Assembly (NCBI RefSeq): GCF_009687845.1 | Contig: NZ_BLAD01000054.1 | Coordinates: 25,689 to 89,688, forward strand | Length of the DNA stretch: 64,000 nucleotides | Origin: Acrocarpospora corrugata | GTDB lineage: Bacteria > Actinomycetota > Actinomycetes > Streptosporangiales > Streptosporangiaceae | Reading direction: 5' to 3' | Shown: in pieces, positions 20,164 to 27,365 of the stretch | Position numbering within the stretch: the first letter of the stretch is position 1 | How the letters are laid out: each line of letters starts with the position of its first letter | Notes under the pieces: model-generated | What the model saw: the letters and a program-made list of their open reading frames with translations, nothing else | Databases searched by the model: none | What the model was told of the DNA's origin: nothing | Program-made: the position numbers and the translations under genes

Positions 20164-21119
20164 TCATCGAGGCGCATGACCTGCGCAAGACCTTCATCGC
20201 CAAACGTGGCCGCGGCAAGACCGAGGAGGTCGAGGCCGTCCGCGGCATCGACCTGGCCGTCGAGGCGGGTGAGATCTTCGCCGCGCTCGGCCCGAACGGC
20301 GCCGGGAAGACCACCACGGTCCGGATGCTGGCCACCTTCACCGCCCCCACCTCCGGCACGGCCAAAGTGGCCGGTTTCGACGTGGTGAAGGAGGCGGCCA
20401 AGGTCCGCGAGAACATCGGCTACGTCAGCCAGGCCGGCGGCGTGGACGACAACTCGCCCGGCCTGGACAGCCTGATGCTGGCGGCCCGCCTCAGCGGTAT
20501 GTCACGCAAACAGGCCCAGGTCCGCTCCGAGGAGCTGCTTGAGGCGTTCAGCCTGACCGAGATCGCCAACCGGCCGGCCAAGACCCTGTCCGGCGGGCAG
20601 AAGCGCCGGTTCGCGCTGGCCATCGGCCTGGTGACCCGTCCGCCGCTGGTCTTCCTGGATGAGCCGACCACCGGCCTGGACCCGCAGAACCGGGCCAACC
20701 TGTGGGATGAGGTGCGCACCCTGCGCGCCCAGGGCACCAGCGTCCTGCTGACCACCCACTACCTGGACGAGGCGGACGCGCTCTGCGACCGGCTGATCAT
20801 CATCGACCACGGCAAGATCGTCGCCGAGGGCACGCCCACCGATCTCAAGAAGGAGGTCGCGGGCGACGTCGTCACCCTGCGGCTCAAGGGCCTCGAGGAG
20901 GCGCGCGAGCTGCTGGCCGCCCAGGACTACATCAAGGAGGTCCGCGCGGAGGACGATCTGCTGCGCGCCTACCTGGACGACGGCGAGCACGGGCTGCCGC
21001 AGTTGCTGCGGGCCTTGGAGGAGCGCAACCTCACCCTCGACTCGATCTCGCTGGACCGGGCCACGCTCGACGACGTCTTCCTCCGCCACACCGGCCGCTC
21101 GCTCCGCGACGCCGCCTGA
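20160..21119 (+). CDS. DrrA-like ABC exporter ATPase
   Basis: ATP-binding subunit of a drug- or lipid-type ABC-2 exporter, 319 residues. Walker A GPNGAGKTTT, Q-loop YVSQ, signature LSGGQKRR, Walker B LVFLDEPTTGLDP and switch His in LLTTHYLDEADAL. The C-terminal ~90 residues follow the daunorubicin-resistance pattern, ending TLDDVFLRHTGRSL. Start ATG 20160 is supported by CGGAG upstream. Pairs with the ABC-2 permease 200 bp downstream; the PadR regulator upstream suggests an inducible exporter. Confidence 0.93.
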   Translation: MIIEAHDLRKTFIAKRGRGKTEEVEAVRGIDLAVEAGEIFAALGPNGAGKTTTVRMLATFTAPTSGTAKVAGFDVVKEAAKVRENIGYVSQAGGVDDNSPGLDSLMLAARLSGMSRKQAQVRSEELLEAFSLTEIANRPAKTLSGGQKRRFALAIGLVTRPPLVFLDEPTTGLDPQNRANLWDEVRTLRAQGTSVLLTTHYLDEADALCDRLIIIDHGKIVAEGTPTDLKKEVAGDVVTLRLKGLEEARELLAAQDYIKEVRAEDDLLRAYLDDGEHGLPQLLRALEERNLTLDSISLDRATLDDVFLRHTGRSLRDAA

Positions 21120-21122
21120 TGC

Positions 21123-21300
21123 GGAGTCCACAAACCTTCGCCGCCGCGAAGTGGCTTACAGCCTCGGGTATCGCGACCGCTCCAAGCCGGTGAACGTTAT
21201 CGGGCACCGCACCAGTGCGTGTCCACAACCTCTGCCGAGTCGAGATTGCTCACCGGCCTCGGCGATCTGGGCCGGGCAACGTTACCGGACTCCGCACTAG
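21123..21300 (+). repeat. Imperfect tandem duplication between exporter genes
   Basis: Two roughly 90-bp blocks share GTCCACAA-CCT, a GCCTCGG stretch, AACGTTAYCGG and CCGCACYAG in the same order (first block about 21123-21214, second 21215-21300). The blocks fill the gap between the ABC ATPase stop and the permease start. No reading frame is conserved. Confidence 0.5.
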
Positions 21301-21323
21301 CCAACCCTCGAAGGAATCCCCCC

Positions 21324-22073
21324 ATGCTTCGCCACACAGCTTTGTTCCTGGGTTACGAGCTCAGGTTCCTGCTCCGTAATCCGATCTGGCCGGTGTTCGG
21401 CATCCTCCAGCCGGTCATGTATCTGATCTTCTTCGCGCCGCTGCTGGGCAGCACCACGCCGAGCGGATCGATGGCCGACGTGCTGGCCATGTTCACCCCG
21501 GGCTCGATGATGATGATCGCTTTGTTCGGGTCGCTGTTCGCCGGGTTCGGGCTGATCAACGAGACCCGCAACGGCGTGCTGGAGCGGCTGGCGGTCAGCC
21601 CCGCCTGGCCTCCGGCGATCATCCTCGGCCGGGTGGCCAAGGACATGCTGGTCCTGGTGCTCCAGGCCATCCTGGTGATGGGCGTGGCCATGCTGATGGG
21701 CCTGCGCATCGGCGTGATCGCGTTCGTGGTCATGCTCGGCCTGATGGCCATGACCGGCCTGTTCGCCGCCAGCCTCTCCTACGGCCTGGCACTGGCGCTC
21801 CGCGACGAGAACGGCATGTCGCAGATCGTGCAGTTCTTCGCCATGCCGCTGACCCTGATCGCCGGCCTGTTCCTGCCGGTCTCGCTCGGCCCGGAATGGC
21901 TCCAGACGGCAGCCAAGTTCAACCCGCTCTACTACGGGGTCGAGGCCGGCCGAGCCCTCTTCCGCGACGACCTCTCCAACAGCACCATCCCGACCGCGTT
22001 CGGGCTGCTCGGAGCACTGGCCGTGATCACCCTGATCTGGTCGATGCGATCGCTCCGCAAGATGGCGGGCTAG
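21324..22073 (+). CDS. ABC-2 type exporter permease (DrrB-like)
   Basis: Membrane subunit for the preceding ATPase, 249 residues with six predicted helices in the usual DrrB arrangement: first helix around LRNPIWPVFGILQPVMYLIF, coupling region RNGVLERLAVSPAWPPAIILG, and the last helices followed by a basic tail SLRKMAG. ATG 21324 has AAGGA 8 nt upstream and gives a normal family start; a longer frame from 21219 runs through the intergenic duplication and is rejected. Substrate unknown. Confidence 0.92.
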   Translation: MLRHTALFLGYELRFLLRNPIWPVFGILQPVMYLIFFAPLLGSTTPSGSMADVLAMFTPGSMMMIALFGSLFAGFGLINETRNGVLERLAVSPAWPPAIILGRVAKDMLVLVLQAILVMGVAMLMGLRIGVIAFVVMLGLMAMTGLFAASLSYGLALALRDENGMSQIVQFFAMPLTLIAGLFLPVSLGPEWLQTAAKFNPLYYGVEAGRALFRDDLSNSTIPTAFGLLGALAVITLIWSMRSLRKMAG

Positions 22074-22119
22074 CCGAATCCCCGCGTTGCCCGGTTATCC
22101 GCTCCCCAGCGGCCCTGGG

Positions 22120-22974
22120 TTAGCGGAAGACTCCGCGTTGCTCGGTCATCCGTTCGTATTCCTCCAGGCGGGTCTGGGTTCGTAGCGGCGCCGCGTCGGC
22201 CATGGCCTCTACCAGCACCATGGCCAGCGCCAGCGGCGCCGCGTGCGAATCGAACACCAGGCGTTCCCCGACCGGTGCGTCGAGCACCACGTCGGCCGGG
22301 AACGGCACCTCCCGCCGATCGGTGATCACCGCGACCCGCAGGCCGAGTTCGCCCGCGAGTTCGAGGGCTTCGATCGCCTCCACCGGGTAGCGCGGCATCA
22401 CCACGGCGAGCACCCAGGCCGCGCCCGCCCGGCGGGCGCTGTGCAGGCCGTCCGCCACCTCGGATCCGCCGTGGGTCAGCAGGCGGACGTCGGGGTGGAT
22501 CCGGCGGGCGTAGTAGGCGAAGGTGGTGGCCAGCCCGCTCGACACCCGTACCCCGAGCACGGGCAGTGGCTCCGATCCCGCCAGGGCCACGCCGAGTTCG
22601 GTGATCACGCCCAGCAGGCCCGCGGATTCCGGCGGGTGGCCGCCGATCCGGTTGCGGAGCGCGGTGAGGTTGCGGATCTCCGCGTCCAGTGCGTCCCTGA
22701 GCAGGGCACGTTCCCCCGAGTCGTCGGGGTGGCCCGCCGCCGGGCCGCCGAGCACGAGCGGCCGGAGCGCCTGCCGGAGCTCCGGATACCCGGCGAAGCC
22801 GAGCGCGGCGGCGAAGCGGGTGACCGACGGCTGGCTCACCCCGGCCCGCTCGGCCAGCTCGACACTGGACAGGAAGATCGCCTCGTGCAGGTGTTCCGCC
22901 AGGTAGTGGGCGATCCGGCGCTGCACCGGCGAGAGCCGCCGCCCGTCCAGCAGCCGGTCGAGTCCGTCGGCCAA
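22120..22974 (-). CDS. RpiR/MurR-family transcriptional regulator
   Basis: Helix-turn-helix plus SIS-domain regulator, 284 residues. The HTH includes SSVELAERAGVSQPSVTRFAA; the SIS domain (about 115-250) contains ATTFAYYARRIHPDVRLLT and a sugar- or acid-binding-like loop GGSEVADGL. Start assigned to TTG 22974, preceded by GGGAG at a normal distance and lying just after the stop of a hutU-tail repeat unit; no ATG or GTG gives a better N-terminus. Position downstream of hutU makes it the likely hut regulator, for which the dyad upstream of hutU is a candidate site. Confidence 0.82.
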   Translation of the reverse strand: MADGLDRLLDGRRLSPVQRRIAHYLAEHLHEAIFLSSVELAERAGVSQPSVTRFAAALGFAGYPELRQALRPLVLGGPAAGHPDDSGERALLRDALDAEIRNLTALRNRIGGHPPESAGLLGVITELGVALAGSEPLPVLGVRVSSGLATTFAYYARRIHPDVRLLTHGGSEVADGLHSARRAGAAWVLAVVMPRYPVEAIEALELAGELGLRVAVITDRREVPFPADVVLDAPVGERLVFDSHAAPLALAMVLVEAMADAAPLRTQTRLEEYERMTEQRGVFR

Positions 22975-23171
22975 GTCAGCTCTCCCGCATCGGGAAACGC
23001 ACGCCAGACGCGATGTCCCGCCCACCCTTGCTGACCAGCACGCCAGCGCTCATCGAGATGTGCGCACCAGGCGCGATCTTCCGCCCATCCTTATTAATCA
23101 GCACGTCGGCTCTCCCGCATCGGGATACGCGCGCCAGGCGGGAGCTTCTGCCCGTCCTTGTTGACCGGCAC
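22975..23171 (-). repeat. Three tandem copies of the hutU 3' end (mini-ORFs)
   Basis: Units beginning at 22975, 23042 and 23105 repeat the segment that ends hutU (23172 onward), period 63-67 bp. Each carries the coding end IPMRES or a degenerate form, a GGGAGAGC Shine-Dalgarno-like run and a following start codon. Downstream of the hutU stop this makes two mini-ORFs: 25 residues from GTG 23171 (VPVNKDGQKLPPGARIPMRE...) and 42 residues from GTG 23104, in which the peptide occurs twice. The last unit delivers its ribosome-binding site to the RpiR gene's TTG. Confidence 0.85.
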
Positions 23172-23172
23172 G

Positions 23173-24819
23173 TCAGCTCTCCCGCATCGGGATGCGGACG
23201 CCGCGGTCGGTGGCGACGTCGGTGGCTTCGTCGTAGCCTGCGTCTACGTGGCGGATTACGCCCATGCCGGGGTCGTTGGTGAGGACGCGGTTGAGTTTCT
23301 CGGCGGCAAGAGCGGTGCCGTCGGCGACGGAGACCTGGCCGGCGTGGATGGAGCGGCCGATGCCGACTCCGCCGCCGTGGTGGATGGAGACCCAGGACGC
23401 GCCGGAGGCGACGTTGACCATGGCGTTGAGAAGGGGCCAGTCGGCGATGGCGTCGGAGCCGTCGGCCATCGCCTCGGTCTCCCGGTAGGGGGAGGCGACG
23501 CTGCCGCAGTCGAGGTGGTCGCGGCCGATCACGATGGGGGCGCGGAGGGTGCCGTCGGCGACCATGGCGTTGAAGCGTTCGCCGGCGCGGTCGCGCTCGC
23601 CGTACCCGAGCCAGCAGATGCGGGCGGGCAGGCCCTGGAAGCGGACCCGTTCGCCGGCCAGCCTGATCCAGCGGGCCAGTGGCTCGTTGTCGGGGAACAG
23701 GTCGAGGACGGCCTGGTCGGTGGCGTGGATGTCGCGTGGGTCGCCGCTCAGCGCGGCCCACCGGAACGGGCCCTTGCCCTCGCAGAACAGCGGGCGGATG
23801 TAGGCGGGGACGAAGCCGGGGAAGGCGAACGCGCGCGCGTATCCGGCCAGCTGGGCTTCGCCGCGGATCGAGTTGCCGTAGTCGAAGACCTCGGCGCCCG
23901 CGTCCAGGAAGCCGACCATCGCCTCGACGTGGGTGGCCATCGACTCGCGGGCCCGGGTGGTGAACCCGGCGGGGTCCTTCTCCCTGGCCTCGGCCATGTC
24001 GTCGAACGCGATCCCGGCGGGGAGGTACATCAGCGGGTCGTGCGCGGAGGTCTGGTCGGTGACGATGTCGATCTCGGCGCCCCGGCGCAGCAGTTCGGGC
24101 AGTGCGTCGGCCGCGTTCCCCGCCACCCCGATGCTGAGCGGGCGGCGGGCGTCCCGTGCCTGGTAGGCGAGCCGGAGCGCCTCGTCCAGGTCGGCGGCCC
24201 TGACGTCCAGGTAGCGGTGCTCGATCCGCCGTTCGATGCTGCGGGGATCGCAGTCGACGCAGATCGCCACGCCGCCGTTCATGGTGACGGCGAGCGGCTG
24301 CGCGCCGCCCATGCCGCCGAGCCCGGCGGTGAGTGTGATCGTGCCGGCCAGTGAGCCGCCGAAACGTTTGGCGGCCACGGCGGCGAAGGTCTCGTAGGTG
24401 CCCTGGAGGATCCCCTGCGTGCCGATGTAGATCCAGGAACCGGCGGTCATCTGGCCGTACATGGTCAGACCGGCCGCCTCCAGTCGCCGGAACTCCTCCC
24501 AGTTCGCCCAGTCAGGGACCAGGTTGGAGTTGGCGATCAGCACCCGGGGCGCCCACTCGTGGGTGCGCATCACCCCGACCGGGCGGCCGGACTGCACCAG
24601 CAGCGTCTCGTCGTCGGCCAGCGTGGTGAGGGTGCGCGTGATCGCCTGGAACGAGGGCCAGTCCCGGGCGGCTTTGCCGGAGCCGCCGTACACGACGAGT
24701 TGTTCGGGATGTTCGGCGACCTCGGGGTCCAGGTTGTTGTGAAGCATCCGGAGTGCGGCCTCCTGCGGCCAGCCCCGCGCGGTGAGCGTGGTGCCGCGCG
24801 GCGCACGAACGGTAGGCAT
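23173..24819 (-). CDS. hutU: Urocanate hydratase HutU
   Basis: Second step of histidine degradation: NAD-dependent hydration of urocanate to imidazolonepropionate. 548 residues, normal length. Recognisable stretches: [71 protein letters not shown] and [21 protein letters not shown] 24819 follows AGGAGG by 8 nt. Separated from hutIF, it forms a unit with the RpiR regulator through the tandem repeats of its own 3' end. Confidence 0.97.
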   Translation of the reverse strand: MPTVRAPRGTTLTARGWPQEAALRMLHNNLDPEVAEHPEQLVVYGGSGKAARDWPSFQAITRTLTTLADDETLLVQSGRPVGVMRTHEWAPRVLIANSNLVPDWANWEEFRRLEAAGLTMYGQMTAGSWIYIGTQGILQGTYETFAAVAAKRFGGSLAGTITLTAGLGGMGGAQPLAVTMNGGVAICVDCDPRSIERRIEHRYLDVRAADLDEALRLAYQARDARRPLSIGVAGNAADALPELLRRGAEIDIVTDQTSAHDPLMYLPAGIAFDDMAEAREKDPAGFTTRARESMATHVEAMVGFLDAGAEVFDYGNSIRGEAQLAGYARAFAFPGFVPAYIRPLFCEGKGPFRWAALSGDPRDIHATDQAVLDLFPDNEPLARWIRLAGERVRFQGLPARICWLGYGERDRAGERFNAMVADGTLRAPIVIGRDHLDCGSVASPYRETEAMADGSDAIADWPLLNAMVNVASGASWVSIHHGGGVGIGRSIHAGQVSVADGTALAAEKLNRVLTNDPGMGVIRHVDAGYDEATDVATDRGVRIPMRES

Positions 24820-24831
24820 CTGCCGTCCTCC

Positions 24832-24847
24832 TGAATGAAAGCATTCA
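24832..24847. promoter_or_regulatory. Dyad upstream of hutU
   Basis: TGAATGAAAGCATTCA, 6-bp perfect arms with a 4-bp centre, lies 12 nt upstream of the hutU start and overlaps the leader. RpiR regulators bind dyads of this type, and an RpiR gene is downstream, so it is a candidate repressor site. Confidence 0.5.
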
Positions 24848-24885
24848 TGTTGGTCACTCGAAGGATACGGCGCGGGGGTCGCACG

Positions 24886-24919
24886 GGGCACCCCGGTGTC
24901 CTGTGGCCCCGGGGTGCCC
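24886..24919 (-). terminator. GC-rich hairpin between the ABC exporter and hutU
   Basis: Eleven-bp perfect arms GGGCACCCCGG / CCGGGGTGCCC around a 12-nt loop, about 130 nt past the stop of the ABC exporter gene. No clear T-run, so it may be a weak terminator or an RNA-stabilising hairpin. Confidence 0.4.
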
Positions 24920-25050
24920 CCACGCACTGTCCCGGCGCGTACCGCACGCACGCGTTCCCCGGGAGCTGGCTGTGGCGAAGGAGAGGCTCCGCACTGACGG
25001 AGGTGCCCGTCATTCCGGCGGCGGATGGCCAGCGGACGGCAAATCTTCGA

Positions 25051-26868
25051 TCATGGGGCCGCGGTCGCCAGGAACTGGGTGGTGGCGAGCTCGCGGTAGA
25101 GGTCGTCGTCTGTGAGCAGTTCGGCGTGCGTGCCGACGGCGCGGACCTGGCCGGACTCCATCACGATGATGCGGCCGGCGCCGGTCACCGTGGACAGCCG
25201 GTGCGCGATCACCAGGACGGTGGTCTCCCGGGCCACCTCCGCGATCACCTCGCGCAGCCGCAGCTCGTTGACCGCGTCCAGCTGCGAGGTGGCCTCGTCC
25301 AACAGGAGCAGCCGGGGCCGCCGCAGCAGCGCCCTGGCGATGGCGACCCGCTGCCGTTCGCCGCCGGACAGCAGCACGCCGCGGTGCCCGACCTGCGTCT
25401 CCAGCCCCTCGGGCAGCCGGGCCACCAGGTCGTCGAGTTTGGTACGGACGAGCGCCTGCCGTACCTCCGCCTCGGTGGCGTCTGGGGCGGCGAAGGTCAG
25501 GTTCTCGCGGAGGCTGCCGTCCAGGACGGGCGCGTCCTGTTCCACGTAGCCGACGGCGGCCCGGAGTTCGGCCAGGTCCCAGTCCCGGATGTCCCGGCCG
25601 CCCATCGTGATCGTGCCGGCCTGCGGGAAGTAGAAGCGTTCGAGCAGCGCGAAGACGGTGGACTTGCCCGCGCCGGACGGCCCGACCAGCGCGGACAGGC
25701 CGCCGGGCAGCACCTCGAAGCTGACGCCGTCGTGCACGATCGGGCGCTCTTCGCCGTACCGGAACTCGACTCCGGCGAAGGTGACGCCGACCGGCGGGCC
25801 CTCGGCGCGCAGCGGGGCGACGGTGGGCTCGGCGGGGAGTTCCTCGATCTCCCTGATCCGGGTAACGGCGGCCAGGCCGTTCTGCAGCTGGGTGAAGCTC
25901 TGCACCAGCTGCCCGATCGGGGCGACCAGGTAGAACAGGTACAGCAGGAACGCGATCAGGGCGGCGATCTGCATCGAGCCGTCGGCGACCCGGGCACCGC
26001 CGACGCCGAGCACGGCCAGGAAGGCCAGCTGTACCGACAGCCAGCCGCTCACCCCGGCGGCCGACTGCCAGGCCGCGGCCGTCACGCCCCGGTCTCTGGC
26101 CTGCCGCGCCGCCACCGAGACGACCTCGATCTCCCGGTGCTCCGCGCCGCTGGCCTTCACCGTACGGAACGCCTGCAGCGACCGGTCCAGCGCGGACCCC
26201 ATCTCCCCCAGCGACACCTGCGCCAGCGTGGACGCCTTCCGGATCCGGGGCAGGATCAGCGCGTTGACCAGGCCGACGGCGGCCACCACGCCGAGTGTGA
26301 TCAGCAGCAGCACCAGGTCCATCACCGCCATCATCACCGCGGCCCCAGCGAACAGGAACACCGAGCCGACGGCGGTGACCAGCGCGTTGGTGCAGACCGC
26401 GCGGAGCAGGGTGGTGTCGGCCGTGACCCGGGACAGCAGGTCGCCGGGCTTGAGCCGGTCCACCTCGGCCACCCGCAGCCGCAGGATCCGGTCCACCAGC
26501 CGGATCCGCGCCCCCAGCACGATGCCTTCGCCCATCCGCTCCAGCACGAACCCGCCGAGCGCCGAGATCAGCGAGCCGGCCAGCACGGCCGCGCTCAGCA
26601 GCAGCACCGGACCGGCCATCGACCGGCCGGTGCCGAACGCCTCGATCACGCTCTTGGCCAGCAGCGGCATGGCCAGCCCGGCCACGCTCCCGACCAGGGC
26701 GAGCACCGCGCCGAGCAGCAGCGTGCGCCGATGCGGGCGCAGGTAGTCCAGGAGTAACCGCCAGGACGCCCGCCCGGTCAGCCCTGGTTCCTGAACAGCC
26801 GGTTCCCGCCGAACTTCTTGTGCACCGCCTGCTTGCTGACCCCCAGGGCCACCGCTATCTGCACCCAT
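25051..26868 (-). CDS. ABC exporter, fused membrane and ATPase domains
   Basis: Half-size type IV exporter: six-helix membrane domain (first helix TLLLGAVLALVGSVAGLAMP) then an ATPase with Walker A GPSGAGKST, signature LLSGGERQR, Walker B LLLLDEATSQLD and the H-loop IAHRLSTV. Works as a homodimer or with another half. Start is uncertain: ATG 26868 has AGGGGA upstream and is the only ordinary start before the first helix, but it overlaps the HTH gene by 91 nt; a CTG at 26781 overlapping the HTH stop (CTGA) would give the more usual N-terminus LTGRASWRLLLDY (575 residues). Co-transcribed with the small HTH gene. Confidence 0.88.
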   Translation of the reverse strand: MGADSGGPGGQQAGGAQEVRREPAVQEPGLTGRASWRLLLDYLRPHRRTLLLGAVLALVGSVAGLAMPLLAKSVIEAFGTGRSMAGPVLLLSAAVLAGSLISALGGFVLERMGEGIVLGARIRLVDRILRLRVAEVDRLKPGDLLSRVTADTTLLRAVCTNALVTAVGSVFLFAGAAVMMAVMDLVLLLITLGVVAAVGLVNALILPRIRKASTLAQVSLGEMGSALDRSLQAFRTVKASGAEHREIEVVSVAARQARDRGVTAAAWQSAAGVSGWLSVQLAFLAVLGVGGARVADGSMQIAALIAFLLYLFYLVAPIGQLVQSFTQLQNGLAAVTRIREIEELPAEPTVAPLRAEGPPVGVTFAGVEFRYGEERPIVHDGVSFEVLPGGLSALVGPSGAGKSTVFALLERFYFPQAGTITMGGRDIRDWDLAELRAAVGYVEQDAPVLDGSLRENLTFAAPDATEAEVRQALVRTKLDDLVARLPEGLETQVGHRGVLLSGGERQRVAIARALLRRPRLLLLDEATSQLDAVNELRLREVIAEVARETTVLVIAHRLSTVTGAGRIIVMESGQVRAVGTHAELLTDDDLYRELATTQFLATAAP

Positions 26869-27011
26869 GAAATCCCCTGTACGCGCGCCCGCCGCACCTG
26901 TACGGCGGCCAGCCGGTCGGCCTGTCGCCGCAGCTCGGCCGCCGCGACGAGCCCGCGCAGGGGATCGTCCCCTTCGGCCGTGGTCACGAGAGTCACGAGT
27001 TCTCCGTTCAT
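26778..27011 (-). CDS. Small HTH DNA-binding protein (autoregulator of the ABC exporter)
   Basis: 77 residues from ATG 27011. A helical N-terminal half (AAAELRRQADRLAAVQVRRA) is followed by a helix-turn-helix GISWVQIAVALGVSKQAVHK and a short basic tail. Small proteins of this shape occur in actinomycetes next to Clp-protease or transport genes; I cannot name the family. It is directly upstream of, and overlaps, the ABC exporter gene. Three identical-arm palindromes lie in its promoter, the nearest ending just before the start codon, so autorepression of the two-gene operon is very likely. Confidence 0.8.
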   Translation of the reverse strand: MNGELVTLVTTAEGDDPLRGLVAAAELRRQADRLAAVQVRRARVQGISWVQIAVALGVSKQAVHKKFGGNRLFRNQG

Positions 27012-27014
27012 ATA

Positions 27015-27032
27015 GGTCAACCTATGTTGACC
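27015..27032. promoter_or_regulatory. Operator 1, GGTCAA-N6-TTGACC
   Basis: GGTCAACCTATGTTGACC, perfect 6-bp arms, ends 3 bp before the HTH gene's ATG (minus strand), overlying the ribosome-binding region. Confidence 0.85.
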
Positions 27033-27041
27033 TCCCGATGC

Positions 27042-27059
27042 GGTCAATCTAGGTTGACC
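27042..27059. promoter_or_regulatory. Operator 2, GGTCAA-N6-TTGACC
   Basis: GGTCAATCTAGGTTGACC, same arms as operator 1 and centred 27 bp from it. Confidence 0.85.
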
Positions 27060-27069
27060 CGATCGGCCG

Positions 27070-27087
27070 GGTCAACCCGGGTTGACC
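27070..27087. promoter_or_regulatory. Operator 3, GGTCAA-N6-TTGACC
   Basis: GGTCAACCCGGGTTGACC, perfect 18-bp palindrome, centred 28 bp from operator 2. Three sites with conserved arms, variable centres and even spacing point to cooperative binding. Confidence 0.85.
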
Positions 27088-27337
27088 TGATTCCGCTCTG
27101 CGCGTACCGGGCGGGAAGTGAATCTTTCATCGGATTCCCCTGTTGCCCCCGGCGACATTTCCCATATCCCGGGGCGAATGGCGGGCGAGGCCGCCGGCCA
27201 GCTCCCCGCAACATCCTGTACACACCCACGAAATCCCCCGAGTCTGGGAGCGCGCCGGGCCGCCCCCAGAAGACCGGTTCACCAGCCCAACCGACCCTGC
27301 GGTGAATCCGCCGGGGCGGCCCCCTCCGGCCATCTAC

Positions 27338-27349
27338 TTAACCGGTTAA
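27338..27349. promoter_or_regulatory. Palindrome before the mannanase gene
   Basis: TTAACCGGTTAA, perfect 12-bp palindrome with a central CG, 17 bp upstream of the start codon. The shape suits a LacI-family regulator of glycan genes. About 120 bp upstream, TGGGAGCGC resembles half of the CebR/CelR cellulase operator. Confidence 0.5.
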
Positions 27350-27365
27350 TGCAGAAAGGTAGACC

